In this document: positions 15,274 to 22,459 of the stretch, one piece after another
Numbering within the stretch: the stretch's first letter is position 1
Layout: each line of letters starts with the position of its first letter
Made by a program: the position numbers and the translations under genes
Assembly (NCBI GenBank): GCA_017502425.1
Contig: JAFVVB010000181.1
Coordinates: forward strand, 1-22,459
Length of the DNA stretch: 22,459 nt
Reading direction: 5' to 3'
From: Ruminococcus sp.
GTDB lineage: Bacteria; Bacillota; Clostridia; Oscillospirales; Acutalibacteraceae
Notes under the pieces: generated by a model
Seen by the model: the letters and a program-made list of their open reading frames with translations, nothing else
Told to the model about the DNA's origin: nothing
Databases searched by the model: none

Positions 15274-16028
15274 TATGCTTCCTCCTTTTTCGCTGATCTA
15301 TCTTTATAAACGCCAAGTGGATAATATGGAAGCATATTGTCATCAATCCACTTTAATGCATCAATAGGAGTCATACCCCAGTTAGTAGGACAGCTTGATA
15401 CTACCTCAACAAGCGAGAAGCCTTTACCGTCAATCTGGTTCTGGAACGCCTTTTTGATAGCTTTCTTAGCGTTTTTAATATTCTTAACATTATTTACAGT
15501 AACACGCTCTAAATACTCAGGACCGTCGAGTTCTGAGAGCATCTCACATACACGGATAGGATAACCGCAGTGGTTAACATCTCTGCCGTATGGAGAAGTC
15601 TGTGTTACCTGACCTGGTAATGATGTAGGAGCCATCTGACCACCTGTCATACCATAAATTGCGTTGTTGATGAAAATAACAGTGATATTCTCGTTTCTTG
15701 CAGCTGAGTGAACTGTTTCAGCCATACCGATTGAAGCAAGGTCACCGTCACCCTGATATGTAAATACGATGTTGTTCTCAGGGTCTGAACGCTTAACACC
15801 GGTAGCAACCGCAGGAGCACGACCGTGTGCAGCCTCAATCATATCACAGTTAAAATAATTGTATGCCATAACTGAACAACCAACCGGTGCAATACCGATA
15901 GTTCTTCCCTCTATGCCTAATTCATCGATAACTTCAGCAACCAAACGGTGTACTATACCGTGTAAACAACCCGGACAGTAGTGCATAGGCGCGTCTGTCA
16001 GAGCATGTGGTTTATCAAATACTACCAT
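15273..16028 (-). CDS. 2-oxoacid:ferredoxin oxidoreductase, beta (TPP-binding) subunit
   Basis: The 251-residue thiamine-diphosphate subunit. YCPGC (17-21) and GCSVMAYNYF precede the TPP/Mg motif GDGD (93-96), which continues to NN at 121-122 and NAIYGMTGGQ. The size and motifs match the KorB/VorA type of separate-subunit oxidoreductases. No pyruvate-specific extension is seen. The start codon overlaps the alpha stop by one base and carries a GGAGGTG ribosome site. It forms the active-site half with the alpha subunit. Genomes often label this set 2-oxoglutarate or 3-methyl-2-oxobutanoate oxidoreductase. The neighbouring ilvE favours branched-chain 2-oxoacids, which is an inference from context. 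Confidence 0.95.
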   Translation of the reverse strand: MVVFDKPHALTDAPMHYCPGCLHGIVHRLVAEVIDELGIEGRTIGIAPVGCSVMAYNYFNCDMIEAAHGRAPAVATGVKRSDPENNIVFTYQGDGDLASIGMAETVHSAARNENITVIFINNAIYGMTGGQMAPTSLPGQVTQTSPYGRDVNHCGYPIRVCEMLSELDGPEYLERVTVNNVKNIKNAKKAIKKAFQNQIDGKGFSLVEVVSSCPTNWGMTPIDALKWIDDNMLPYYPLGVYKDRSAKKEEA

Positions 16029-17095
16029 TATTCTGCACCTCCGTTTTTTTCAGCTTCAATAATAGCTCCTAATACCTGCTCAGGAGTTGGAATCATACCA
16101 CCTGCACGGTTACATAAAGTAACAGGAACTTTGCAACCGGTAGCAAGCTTAACGTCTTCAATCATCTGACCCATAGAAAGCTCAACTGAAATGAAAGCCT
16201 TAGCTGTTAATGCCGCTTTCTCAAAAGGAGCCTTAGGGAATGGCCACAGTGTGATAGGACGGATAAGACCTACCTTGATGCCCTGCTTTCTAGCTTCGTT
16301 GATAGCGTTTTTAGAAACACGGGAAGCAATACCGAAAGCGGCTACAATAATATCAGCATCTTCAGTCATATATTCTTCATACATAGCCTCGTTCTCTTCA
16401 ACAGCCTTATAACGCTCAAAACGTTCGAAGTTAAGTTTTTCGAGCTCCTCAGCTACGAGTGAAAGTGAGTTTACGATGTTGTGCTCACGCTCCATTTTAG
16501 TACCTGTGGTAGCCCATGGAGTCTCAGGACGCTCTTTTACCTCGAAATCGAGTTCAACCGGCTCCATCATCTGACCCATAGTACCATCAGCTAAAATCAT
16601 GGAAGTCATTCTGTATTTATCAGCAAGCTCAAAACCTTTTACTGTGAGCTGTGCCATCTCCTGAACTGAAGCAGGAGCTAAAACGATCATTCTAAAATCA
16701 CCGTGAGCGCCACCCTTAGTAGCCTGGAAATAGTCAGACTGGCTAGGCTGGATACCACCAAGACCAGGACCGCCACGCTGTACGTTTACAACAAGGCATG
16801 GTAAGTCGGAACCTGCCATGTATGAAAGTCCCTCGCCCTTGAGTGAAATACCAGGTGAAGAAGATGATGTCATAACACGTTTACCGGTTGATGCAACACC
16901 ATATACCATGTTAATAGCAGCGATTTCACTTTCTGCCTGTAAAAAACATCCGCCGATTTTAGGCATTTTCTTAGCCATATATGCAGCGATTTCTGTCTGT
17001 GGAGTAATAGGATATCCGAAGTAGTGCTTACAACCTGCTAAAATCGCAGCCTCAGCGATAGCTTCGTTACCTTTCATCAATACTTTATCTGCCAT
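16028..17095 (-). CDS. vorB: 2-oxoacid:ferredoxin oxidoreductase, alpha subunit (VorB-like)
   Basis: The 355-residue alpha subunit contains the family hallmark YPITPQTE (28-35), the segment MTSSSSPGISLKGEG and a C-terminal transketolase-like domain with LIRPITLWPFP. This length and pattern match proteins commonly named 3-methyl-2-oxobutanoate (2-oxoisovalerate) dehydrogenase subunit VorB. The related KorA cannot be excluded by eye. AGAGGTGAGA precedes the ATG at good spacing. The gene lies between the ferredoxin-like subunit and the beta subunit. The four structural genes occupy a continuous 2.2 kb with overlapping or near-overlapping ends, so they make a single complex in the cytoplasm using ferredoxin as electron carrier. 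Confidence 0.94.
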   Translation of the reverse strand: MADKVLMKGNEAIAEAAILAGCKHYFGYPITPQTEIAAYMAKKMPKIGGCFLQAESEIAAINMVYGVASTGKRVMTSSSSPGISLKGEGLSYMAGSDLPCLVVNVQRGGPGLGGIQPSQSDYFQATKGGAHGDFRMIVLAPASVQEMAQLTVKGFELADKYRMTSMILADGTMGQMMEPVELDFEVKERPETPWATTGTKMEREHNIVNSLSLVAEELEKLNFERFERYKAVEENEAMYEEYMTEDADIIVAAFGIASRVSKNAINEARKQGIKVGLIRPITLWPFPKAPFEKAALTAKAFISVELSMGQMIEDVKLATGCKVPVTLCNRAGGMIPTPEQVLGAIIEAEKNGGAE

Positions 17096-17099
17096 ATTC

Positions 17100-17306
17100 T
17101 CACCTCTCTACCTTAATTACACAGTCAGGACACATAGTAGCACAGAAAGCACAACCAATACAGCTTTCTTCGTCAGTGATGACTGCAGGGTGATGACCCT
17201 TTTTGTTGATTTCGTCTTTTGCAAGGATGAGCAGATTTTTAGGACACGCTTCAACGCACAGTCCGCAACCCTTGCAGTTGTCTGTTTTGAATGTTAGTTT
17301 TGCCAT
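17100..17306 (-). CDS. 2-oxoacid:ferredoxin oxidoreductase, delta (2[4Fe-4S] ferredoxin) subunit
   Basis: A 68-residue polyferredoxin-like subunit with two C-x2-C-x2-C-x3-C motifs, CKGCGLCVEACP and CIGCAFCATMCP, each binding a [4Fe-4S] cluster. These carry electrons between the TPP site and external ferredoxin. The ATG at 17306 is the start: it has a purine-rich ribosome site (AAGGAAAGGAAGAG) and begins MAKLTFKTD as the family does. The frame stays open further upstream into the P-loop gene, but that 24-residue extension overlaps the neighbour's coding end and has no support. The gap to the upstream stop is 17 bases and to the alpha start 4 bases. Confidence 0.93.
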   Translation of the reverse strand: MAKLTFKTDNCKGCGLCVEACPKNLLILAKDEINKKGHHPAVITDEESCIGCAFCATMCPDCVIKVER

Positions 17307-17323
17307 AAAAACTCTTCCTTTCC

Positions 17324-17989
17324 TTATACAGGTCTTGCCTGAAGACTCAGTGGCAAGAGATCCTCTATCTTGTCGCATAAGTCATTATATAACTTTTCCT
17401 CTACCGTAGTACAAACTATCGGAAGGTCAGAAAGCTTTGATACTTCGTTCGCATAAGAAACTGAACTGAGCACATCATCAGGTGTCGTTGCATCTCCTAA
17501 GTTGGAGTTATTAACGATACCGGTGAATTTCATTCGTGATGCATACTCAATCTCACGCATCACTTCAATAGTAGACTCAGCGTCTCTTGTGAGCGGACGA
17601 TAGCAGTTGATAACCATGAGCATCTCATAGTCATTTTCATCTATAATCTGCGGTGCAAGTCGCCCCAGTGCAAGCGCTCCTCTGTCATCGCCACCGACAT
17701 CTATAATAACAGAAAGTTCTCTATCATCAGTGATAGCGTACATATCCTGTGGCAATGCCGGAATATCGACGTTGGAGTTAGCAAATTCGGAGCAGATAAG
17801 ACGGATGCCGTTATCCTCAAATTCACCACTGCTGTCTTTTGTACGGAAGTACGGATTGACAATATCAAGGTCAGCAATAGCAACACGGTCACGCTGTTTT
17901 TTAAGCATCAGCGCCATGTTTACCACTACGTTAGTTTTGCCTGAGCCATAATGTCCGCACAGTAAGGTAATTCTCTTAAAATTCTTCAT
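17324..17989 (-). CDS. P-loop NTPase of the MinD/CobQ-like (SIMIBI) class
   Basis: The 221-residue protein starts with a P-loop, GHYGSGKT (12-19), followed by VVVNMALMLKKQ. It has a D-x-D pair (Asp40/Asp42, ADLDIVNPYF) and a later strand IIDVGGDDRG (about 94-103) that resemble the switch and Walker B elements of MinD/ParA/CobQ-like ATPases. There are no membrane segments or iron-sulfur cysteine motifs. It is embedded between the acyl-CoA synthetase fusion and the ferredoxin subunit, with 9 bases after the upstream stop and no clear ribosome site, so translational coupling is likely. Its job is unrecognised. The position suggests a maturation or metal/cluster-insertion factor for the oxidoreductase, or a regulatory ATPase; this is inference only. 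Confidence 0.82.
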   Translation of the reverse strand: MKNFKRITLLCGHYGSGKTNVVVNMALMLKKQRDRVAIADLDIVNPYFRTKDSSGEFEDNGIRLICSEFANSNVDIPALPQDMYAITDDRELSVIIDVGGDDRGALALGRLAPQIIDENDYEMLMVINCYRPLTRDAESTIEVMREIEYASRMKFTGIVNNSNLGDATTPDDVLSSVSYANEVSKLSDLPIVCTTVEEKLYNDLCDKIEDLLPLSLQARPV

Positions 17990-17998
17990 AGTTCTATA

Positions 17999-20287
17999 TT
18001 AAAGTTTATTTCTCTGGATTTTACCACTAACTGTCTTAGGAAGTTCATCTCTGAACACAACCAGTCGTGGATACTTATAAGGTGCTGTACGTGATTTAAC
18101 GTAAGACTGTATTTCCTTTTTAAGGTCATCGGAAGCTTCAGTACCCTTAGTAAGTACGATAGACGCTTTGACTATCTGACCTCTTACGTCATCAGGAGCA
18201 GCAGAAACACCACATTCTAAAACGTATGGTAATTCCATGATAACTGACTCGATTTCAAACGGTCCGATACGATATCCCGAGCTCTTGATAACATCATCAA
18301 CTCTGCCTTCGTAGAAGAGGAATCCGTCCTCATCACGCCACGCAACGTCGCCTGTGTGGTAAATGCCATCAACCATAACTTCGTCGGTCTTTTCTTTATC
18401 GTTATAGTAACCTACGAACAATCCGCACGGGTGACCGTTTTTGAGGTTAACTACGATTTCGCCAGGCTCACCATCAGGAACTTCGTTACCATCAGCATCA
18501 ACGAGCATAACATCATAGATAGGAGCAGGTTTACCCATAGAACCGATTTTATGACTTGCGCCAGTCATATTACCGACAATCATAGTACTCTCTGTCTGAC
18601 CAAAGCCTTCGATAATCTGTAAGCCGGTTGCTTTCTCAAACTGACGATAAACCTCAGGGTTTAACGCTTCACCTGCTGTGGTCATATGCTGTACAGAAGA
18701 AAAATCGTATTTTGAGATATCCTGTTTTACCATCATTCGAAGCATTGTTGGTGGTGCACAGAAAGTGGTAATCTGATATTTTGCAAACATAGGAAGTATG
18801 TCAGCAGCATCAAAACGGTCAAAGTCATAAACGAAGGTAGCAGCCTCACACAACCACTGGCCGTAGAGTTTACCCCACATCGCTTTAGCCCAACCTGTGT
18901 CAGAGATAGTGTAGTGAAGTCCCTCAGGGTCAACATTATGCCAGTATTTAGCGGTATGGAAGTGACCCAGCGGATACTTATAGTTATGAGTAGCAATCTT
19001 AGGATAACCTGAAGTACCTGATGTAAAGTACATGAGCATCAAGTCATCACCGCATGGAGAATCATCAGTTCTGTTGAAATGAGTTGAATACAATGTGTAC
19101 TCATCATCAAATGTTCTCCAGCCATCTTTTTTACCGTTAACGATGAGTTTGTTTTTAAGTCCGTCGTAATCAGCAGCAGCTATATCAACCTGATGAGCAA
19201 CATCATCGTCAGCAGTACAGATAACTGTGTTGATACCGGCACTTTTGAGTCTGTACTCAAGGTCGTGCGCCTGGAGCTGGTTAGGAGCAGGAATAGCGAT
19301 AGCACCTAGCTTATTGAGACCAATCATCGCAAACCAGAACTGGTAGTGACGTTTTAAAATAAGCATTACTCTGTCGCCCTTCTTGATACCTAAGGACTTA
19401 AAGTAGTTAGCACACTGAGCTGATGCTTTCTTTATATCCTTGAAAGTAAATCTACGCTCTGTGTGGTCTTTCGATATATGTAACATAGCGAGCTTATCAG
19501 GTTTTTTATTTGCAAGCTCATCAACTAAATCAAAAGCAAAATTGAATTTTTCGGTGTTTTTGAATGTGATAGAAGTCGGAGTGCCTTTCTCGTTTTCAAC
19601 TACATCAACGAACTTTTTATAAATACGGTCAGCTTCGCGTTTTCTTTCTTTTTTCTTAATCTCAACGAGCTTGCCTGATGAAAGCTCAGGGATAGGCTCT
19701 CCGGTAGGATTTAACACGATAGCATAGAACACACAGTCCTTACCGTTAACAGCAATCATACCATGTGGTTTATCTGAGTCAAAGTAAATGGAATCTCCCG
19801 GTCCTAAAATCTCCTTATGCTCACCTACCTGAACCATCAGATTACCTTCTACTACTATGTCTAACTCCTGACCCTCATGAGTAGTGAGCTCAATATCAGA
19901 GTTCTGAGCATTTTCATCGTAAATAGAACGAACGTAAAGTGGCTCAGCGATACGGTTCTGAAATGCATAAGCCAGATTATAGTAAGTCATGCCGTGAGCC
20001 TGAGCGACCTTCTGACCGAGTCCGGCTCTGGTTACGCTGTAAGATTTAAGTTTTGGTGAATGACCCTCGATAATGTCGGTAACGTTGACAGAAAGAGCCA
20101 TCGCACAACGATAGATAAAAGCAAAGTTTAGGTCGCTTTTACCAGCCTCACAGCTGATGTACTCGTCAACCGTTACGTCGGTTTTCTTAGCCATCTGCTC
20201 AATAGAGAGATTCTGAATTTCTCTGAGCTCTCTGATACGAGCAGCCATTTCCTGAATTTTGTAATCAAGACCTGAAATCTGATTCAT
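17999..20287 (-). CDS. Fusion: XRE-type HTH + cupin + AMP-forming acyl-CoA synthetase
   Basis: A single 762-residue frame. Residues about 11-72 form an XRE-like helix-turn-helix (IRELREIQNLSIEQMAKKTD, then a CEAGK turn). Residues about 125-193 form a cupin (THEGQELDIVVEGNL, GPGDSIYFDS, KPHGMIAV). Together they match HTH-cupin regulators such as the PuuR type. A basic linker (205-225) leads to a full acyl-CoA synthetase (245-762): YFTSGTSGYPK (420-430), GFGQTES (561-567), YHTGD (643-647), GRVDDVIKSSGYRIGP (661-676) and catalytic Lys756 in SGKIQRNKL. The ligase resembles medium-chain/branched-acid AMP-forming synthetases. The ATG has AAGGAG upstream. It is the first gene after the Val T-box. 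The protein may both sense or activate a carboxylic acid and bind DNA. Confidence 0.92.
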   Translation of the reverse strand: MNQISGLDYKIQEMAARIRELREIQNLSIEQMAKKTDVTVDEYISCEAGKSDLNFAFIYRCAMALSVNVTDIIEGHSPKLKSYSVTRAGLGQKVAQAHGMTYYNLAYAFQNRIAEPLYVRSIYDENAQNSDIELTTHEGQELDIVVEGNLMVQVGEHKEILGPGDSIYFDSDKPHGMIAVNGKDCVFYAIVLNPTGEPIPELSSGKLVEIKKKERKREADRIYKKFVDVVENEKGTPTSITFKNTEKFNFAFDLVDELANKKPDKLAMLHISKDHTERRFTFKDIKKASAQCANYFKSLGIKKGDRVMLILKRHYQFWFAMIGLNKLGAIAIPAPNQLQAHDLEYRLKSAGINTVICTADDDVAHQVDIAAADYDGLKNKLIVNGKKDGWRTFDDEYTLYSTHFNRTDDSPCGDDLMLMYFTSGTSGYPKIATHNYKYPLGHFHTAKYWHNVDPEGLHYTISDTGWAKAMWGKLYGQWLCEAATFVYDFDRFDAADILPMFAKYQITTFCAPPTMLRMMVKQDISKYDFSSVQHMTTAGEALNPEVYRQFEKATGLQIIEGFGQTESTMIVGNMTGASHKIGSMGKPAPIYDVMLVDADGNEVPDGEPGEIVVNLKNGHPCGLFVGYYNDKEKTDEVMVDGIYHTGDVAWRDEDGFLFYEGRVDDVIKSSGYRIGPFEIESVIMELPYVLECGVSAAPDDVRGQIVKASIVLTKGTEASDDLKKEIQSYVKSRTAPYKYPRLVVFRDELPKTVSGKIQRNKL

Positions 20288-20316
20288 TTCACATTCTCCT
20301 TGTCTTTGTCAGGACG

Positions 20317-20356
20317 AAAAAAGCACCCGTCCCAAAGTTATCTTTGAGACGAGCGC
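20317..20356 (-). terminator. T-box (Val) regulated terminator
   Basis: A 15-bp stem (20342-20356 with 20323-20337) that includes three G-U type pairs, an ATAA loop and TTTTTT on the minus strand, about 30 bases before the fusion gene's start. Confidence 0.9.
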
Positions 20357-20588
20357 ATAATAATCACCCGCGGTACCACTCAAATTGCGATACAATCGCC
20401 ACTCTCGAAGTCAAACAACTTCTATGCATTCACGCAGCAATCACGGAGAGGTTCTACTGACTTTCGCTTTCTTCCTCCCAGCTCAGAAGCTACAAACACA
20501 AAGACTGTATTCCGGTGACTTTCACCAGCCGTCACCTCTCTTTAGGTCATATCAATGTGTACTCTTCGTCATAGCCTTTTAAAAATAC
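20317..20588 (-). ncRNA. T-box riboswitch, probable Val (GUA) specifier
   Basis: On the minus strand a stem I apical hairpin (20514-20536: GGUGAC, loop GGCUGGUGAAA, GUCACC) sits above a stem with UGUG pairing to CACA. Below is a specifier loop bounded by GAAG (20564-20567) and CUUC (20486-20489), with the canonical AGUA on its 5' side. The 3' side of the loop is UUUGUAG; the codon position, by alignment with other T-boxes and the Leu leader here, is GUA (20491-20493). The conserved AGTGGTACCGCGG (20368-20380) and a 15-bp terminator follow. UUUGAG before the T-box can pair with CUCAAA of the terminator arm to form the antiterminator. UGGU fits an A73 tRNA such as tRNA-Val. The class is certain, the amino acid moderately so. 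Confidence 0.92.
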
Positions 20589-20594
20589 GGTAAT

Positions 20595-20623
20595 AATATA
20601 GCATAACTTTCTTGAGATGTCAA
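20595..20623 (-). promoter_or_regulatory. Promoter of the Val T-box operon, with the same palindromic element
   Basis: A perfect TTGACA (20618-20623), a 17-base spacer and TATATT (20595-20600). TGTTGACATCTCAA (20612-20625) is identical to the element at the Leu T-box promoter, and the -10 is TATATTA in both. It lies 27 bases after the stop of the upstream acyl-CoA synthetase paralogue. Confidence 0.85.
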
Positions 20624-20649
20624 CATTTTTCCTATATTTATAGTATATA

Positions 20650-22459
20650 TTACAACTTGTTTCTCTGAATCTTACCGCTTATGGTTTTTGGCAGTTCGTC
20701 TTTGAAGACTACGATACGTGGATATTTATAAGGAGCAGTACGTGATTTAACGTAGTTCTGGATCTCCTTTTTGAGGTCTTCAGACTCTTTAGTGCCCTTA
20801 GTTAATACGATGGAAGCTTTTACTACCTGACCTCTTACTTCGTCAGGCTCAGGGGATACACCACACTCTAAAACGTATGGTAATTCCATGATAACCGACT
20901 CAATTTCACATGGTCCGATACGGTAACCCGAACTCTTGATAACATCGTCAACTCTGCCGACATACCATAAGAATCCGTCTTCGTCACGCCACGCAGTATC
21001 ACCTGTGTGATAATAACCATCGTGACAAACTTCCTTGGTTTTTTCATCATCTTTATAGTATCCGAGGAACAATCCGCATGGTACTTTATCAGATATCTTG
21101 ATACAGATTTCACCTGTCTCACCGTTAGGAACATCATTTCCATCGCTGTCAAGCAGATGAATATCATAAAGAGGTACAGGCTTACCCATAGAACCGAGCT
21201 TACTACCCTCACCAATTAGGTTAGCGATAGAAAGTGTGGTTTCTGTCTGACCGAAACCTTCCTTGAGTTTAAGTCCGGTAGCTTTCTTGAACTGTTTATA
21301 AACCTCAGGGTTTAGCGCCTCACCAGCGGTGGTTGCACGTTTAACAGATGAGAAGTCGTATTTTGAAAGATCCTGTTTAATCATCATTCTAAGCATTGTA
21401 GGTGGTGCACAGAATGTAGTGATGCCGTAAGTTTTGAACATTGGTAAAATCTCAGAAGCATCAAAACGATCAAAGTCATATGTAAACACAGCACCTTCAC
21501 TTAACCACTGACCATAAAGCTTACCCCAAAGTGCTTTACCCCAACCGGTGTCGGAAATAATAAAGTGTAAACCATCGCTCATCACACCGTGCCAATACTT
21601 AGCTGTAATGAAATGACCAAGCGGATATTTATATGAGTGAAGTGCGATTTTCGGATAACCTGTTGTACCTGATGTGTAGAACATCAGCATAGGGTCATCA
21701 CCGCACGGTGAATTATCGTCTCTGTAAAAATGTGCTGAGAAAAGGTCAAACTCTTCGTCGAAACAATGCCAGCCGTCTCTCTTGCCACCAACTAAAACTT
21801 TAGTAGTAAGTGTAGGTGATTTTTCCTGAGCAATATCAACCTGATGAGAAACATCCCCATCAGCAGTACAAATAATAGTGCTGACACCTGCTGCGTTGAA
21901 TCGATAGTCAAAGTCATGAGCCTGAAGCTGGTTAGTCGCAGGAATAGCGATAGCACCGAGCTTATGAAGACCTAAAATAGCGAACCAGAACTGATAGTGA
22001 CGCTTTAGTACAAGCATTACTCTATCGCCCTTTTTGATTCCTAAAGACTTGAAGTAGTTAGCAGCCTGAGCTGACTTACGCTTCATATCGTTGAAAGTAA
22101 ATCTTCTCTCGTTTTTATCTCTGTCAACGTGAATCATCGCAAGCTTCTCAGGGTCTTTTTTTGCGATAGCATCAACAGTATCAAATGCAAAGTTATATCT
22201 GTTCTCGTTTTCAAAATCGATAGCTTTAAGACAACCATTCTCATCAACATCGGTTTTGATGAATTCTTCGCATAAAAGCTTAGCTTCAGCAACTTCGTTA
22301 TGGGCTTTTAATGTATCTCTGATGATATCTTCTGACTCGTTTTCACCAGGAAGCACTACTGCGATAAACTGACACTCTTTTCCATCAACAGCAATCATAC
22401 CGTGTGGTGTGGAAGAGTTGTAGTAAATGCTATCGCCTTCTGAAAGATACTCAACGTTA
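20650..22459 (-). CDS. Second cupin + acyl-CoA synthetase fusion, 5' end beyond window
   Basis: The frame stays open through the right edge, so the ATG at 22398 is internal. Codons before it (22399-22458) encode a cupin segment, EGDSIYYNSSTPHGM, collinear with the cupin of the 17999-20287 protein. An HTH is therefore expected upstream but cannot be seen. The ligase domain is complete and closely parallels its neighbour: YTSGTTGYPK, GFGQTET, YHTGDTAWRDEDGF, GRVDDVIKSSGYRIGP and the terminal SGKIQRNKL with the catalytic Lys. The pair is a tandem duplication that diverged mostly in the linker and adenylation pocket, perhaps for different acids. No strong terminator is seen between its stop and the next promoter, so its transcripts may run into the Val T-box leader. 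Confidence 0.9.
   Translation of the reverse strand, partial: NVEYLSEGDSIYYNSSTPHGMIAVDGKECQFIAVVLPGENESEDIIRDTLKAHNEVAEAKLLCEEFIKTDVDENGCLKAIDFENENRYNFAFDTVDAIAKKDPEKLAMIHVDRDKNERRFTFNDMKRKSAQAANYFKSLGIKKGDRVMLVLKRHYQFWFAILGLHKLGAIAIPATNQLQAHDFDYRFNAAGVSTIICTADGDVSHQVDIAQEKSPTLTTKVLVGGKRDGWHCFDEEFDLFSAHFYRDDNSPCGDDPMLMFYTSGTTGYPKIALHSYKYPLGHFITAKYWHGVMSDGLHFIISDTGWGKALWGKLYGQWLSEGAVFTYDFDRFDASEILPMFKTYGITTFCAPPTMLRMMIKQDLSKYDFSSVKRATTAGEALNPEVYKQFKKATGLKLKEGFGQTETTLSIANLIGEGSKLGSMGKPVPLYDIHLLDSDGNDVPNGETGEICIKISDKVPCGLFLGYYKDDEKTKEVCHDGYYHTGDTAWRDEDGFLWYVGRVDDVIKSSGYRIGPCEIESVIMELPYVLECGVSPEPDEVRGQVVKASIVLTKGTKESEDLKKEIQNYVKSRTAPYKYPRIVVFKDELPKTISGKIQRNKL

Noticed and set aside
17307..17378. 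24-residue N-terminal extension of the ferredoxin-like subunit
   Set aside because: It runs into the coding end of the P-loop gene; the ATG at 17306 has its own ribosome site and the family-typical N-terminus.

Overview
The window (about 22.5 kb, low to moderate GC) looks like a chromosomal segment of an anaerobic clostridial Firmicute, most likely a Ruminococcus-like member of the Oscillospiraceae. The signs are strong AGGAGG-type ribosome sites, several TTG starts, T-box leaders, a ferredoxin-dependent 2-oxoacid oxidoreductase, DHHW-family surface proteins and a MecA-like adaptor. The taxon is an inference. No mobile element, CRISPR array, rRNA or tRNA was seen.

Left part (1-8400). A 5'-truncated DHHW-family protein ends at a terminator. 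A minus-strand pair follows: a membrane-anchored DHHW-like protein, then a Nudix hydrolase with an unusual N-terminal domain. Divergent from these are a fold-type-I aminotransferase and trpS on the plus strand. A cytoplasmic GH13 glycosidase lies on the minus strand behind a near-consensus promoter. A MecA-like protein and a metallo-beta-lactamase-fold hydrolase run on the plus strand up to a bidirectional terminator.

Right part (8399-22459), all on the minus strand, is the striking region. It holds two transcription units, each with a near-consensus promoter followed by a T-box riboswitch. The distal unit has a T-box with a probable Val (GUA) specifier. It controls seven genes: an XRE-HTH/cupin/acyl-CoA synthetase fusion, a P-loop NTPase, the four subunits (delta, alpha, beta, gamma) of a 2-oxoacid:ferredoxin oxidoreductase, and a branched-chain aminotransferase, ending in a terminator. 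The proximal unit has a T-box with a probable Leu (CUC) specifier. It controls a LeuA-like protein that has lost its catalytic metal ligands but keeps the leucine-binding regulatory domain, a TIM-barrel/acyl-CoA ligase fusion, and an amidohydrolase. A second HTH/cupin/acyl-CoA synthetase paralogue runs off the right edge.

My reading is that the right part is a salvage system making branched-chain amino acids from branched short-chain fatty acids. Acid plus ATP and CoA gives acyl-CoA (AMP-forming ligases). Acyl-CoA plus CO2 and reduced ferredoxin gives the 2-oxoacid (oxidoreductase), and IlvE gives the amino acid. This reductive carboxylation chemistry is known from rumen anaerobes. T-box control by uncharged tRNA argues for synthesis over catabolism. 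The regulator-ligase fusions, the LeuA-like pseudoenzyme, the TIM/ligase fusion and a shared palindromic promoter element are the parts that look undescribed.
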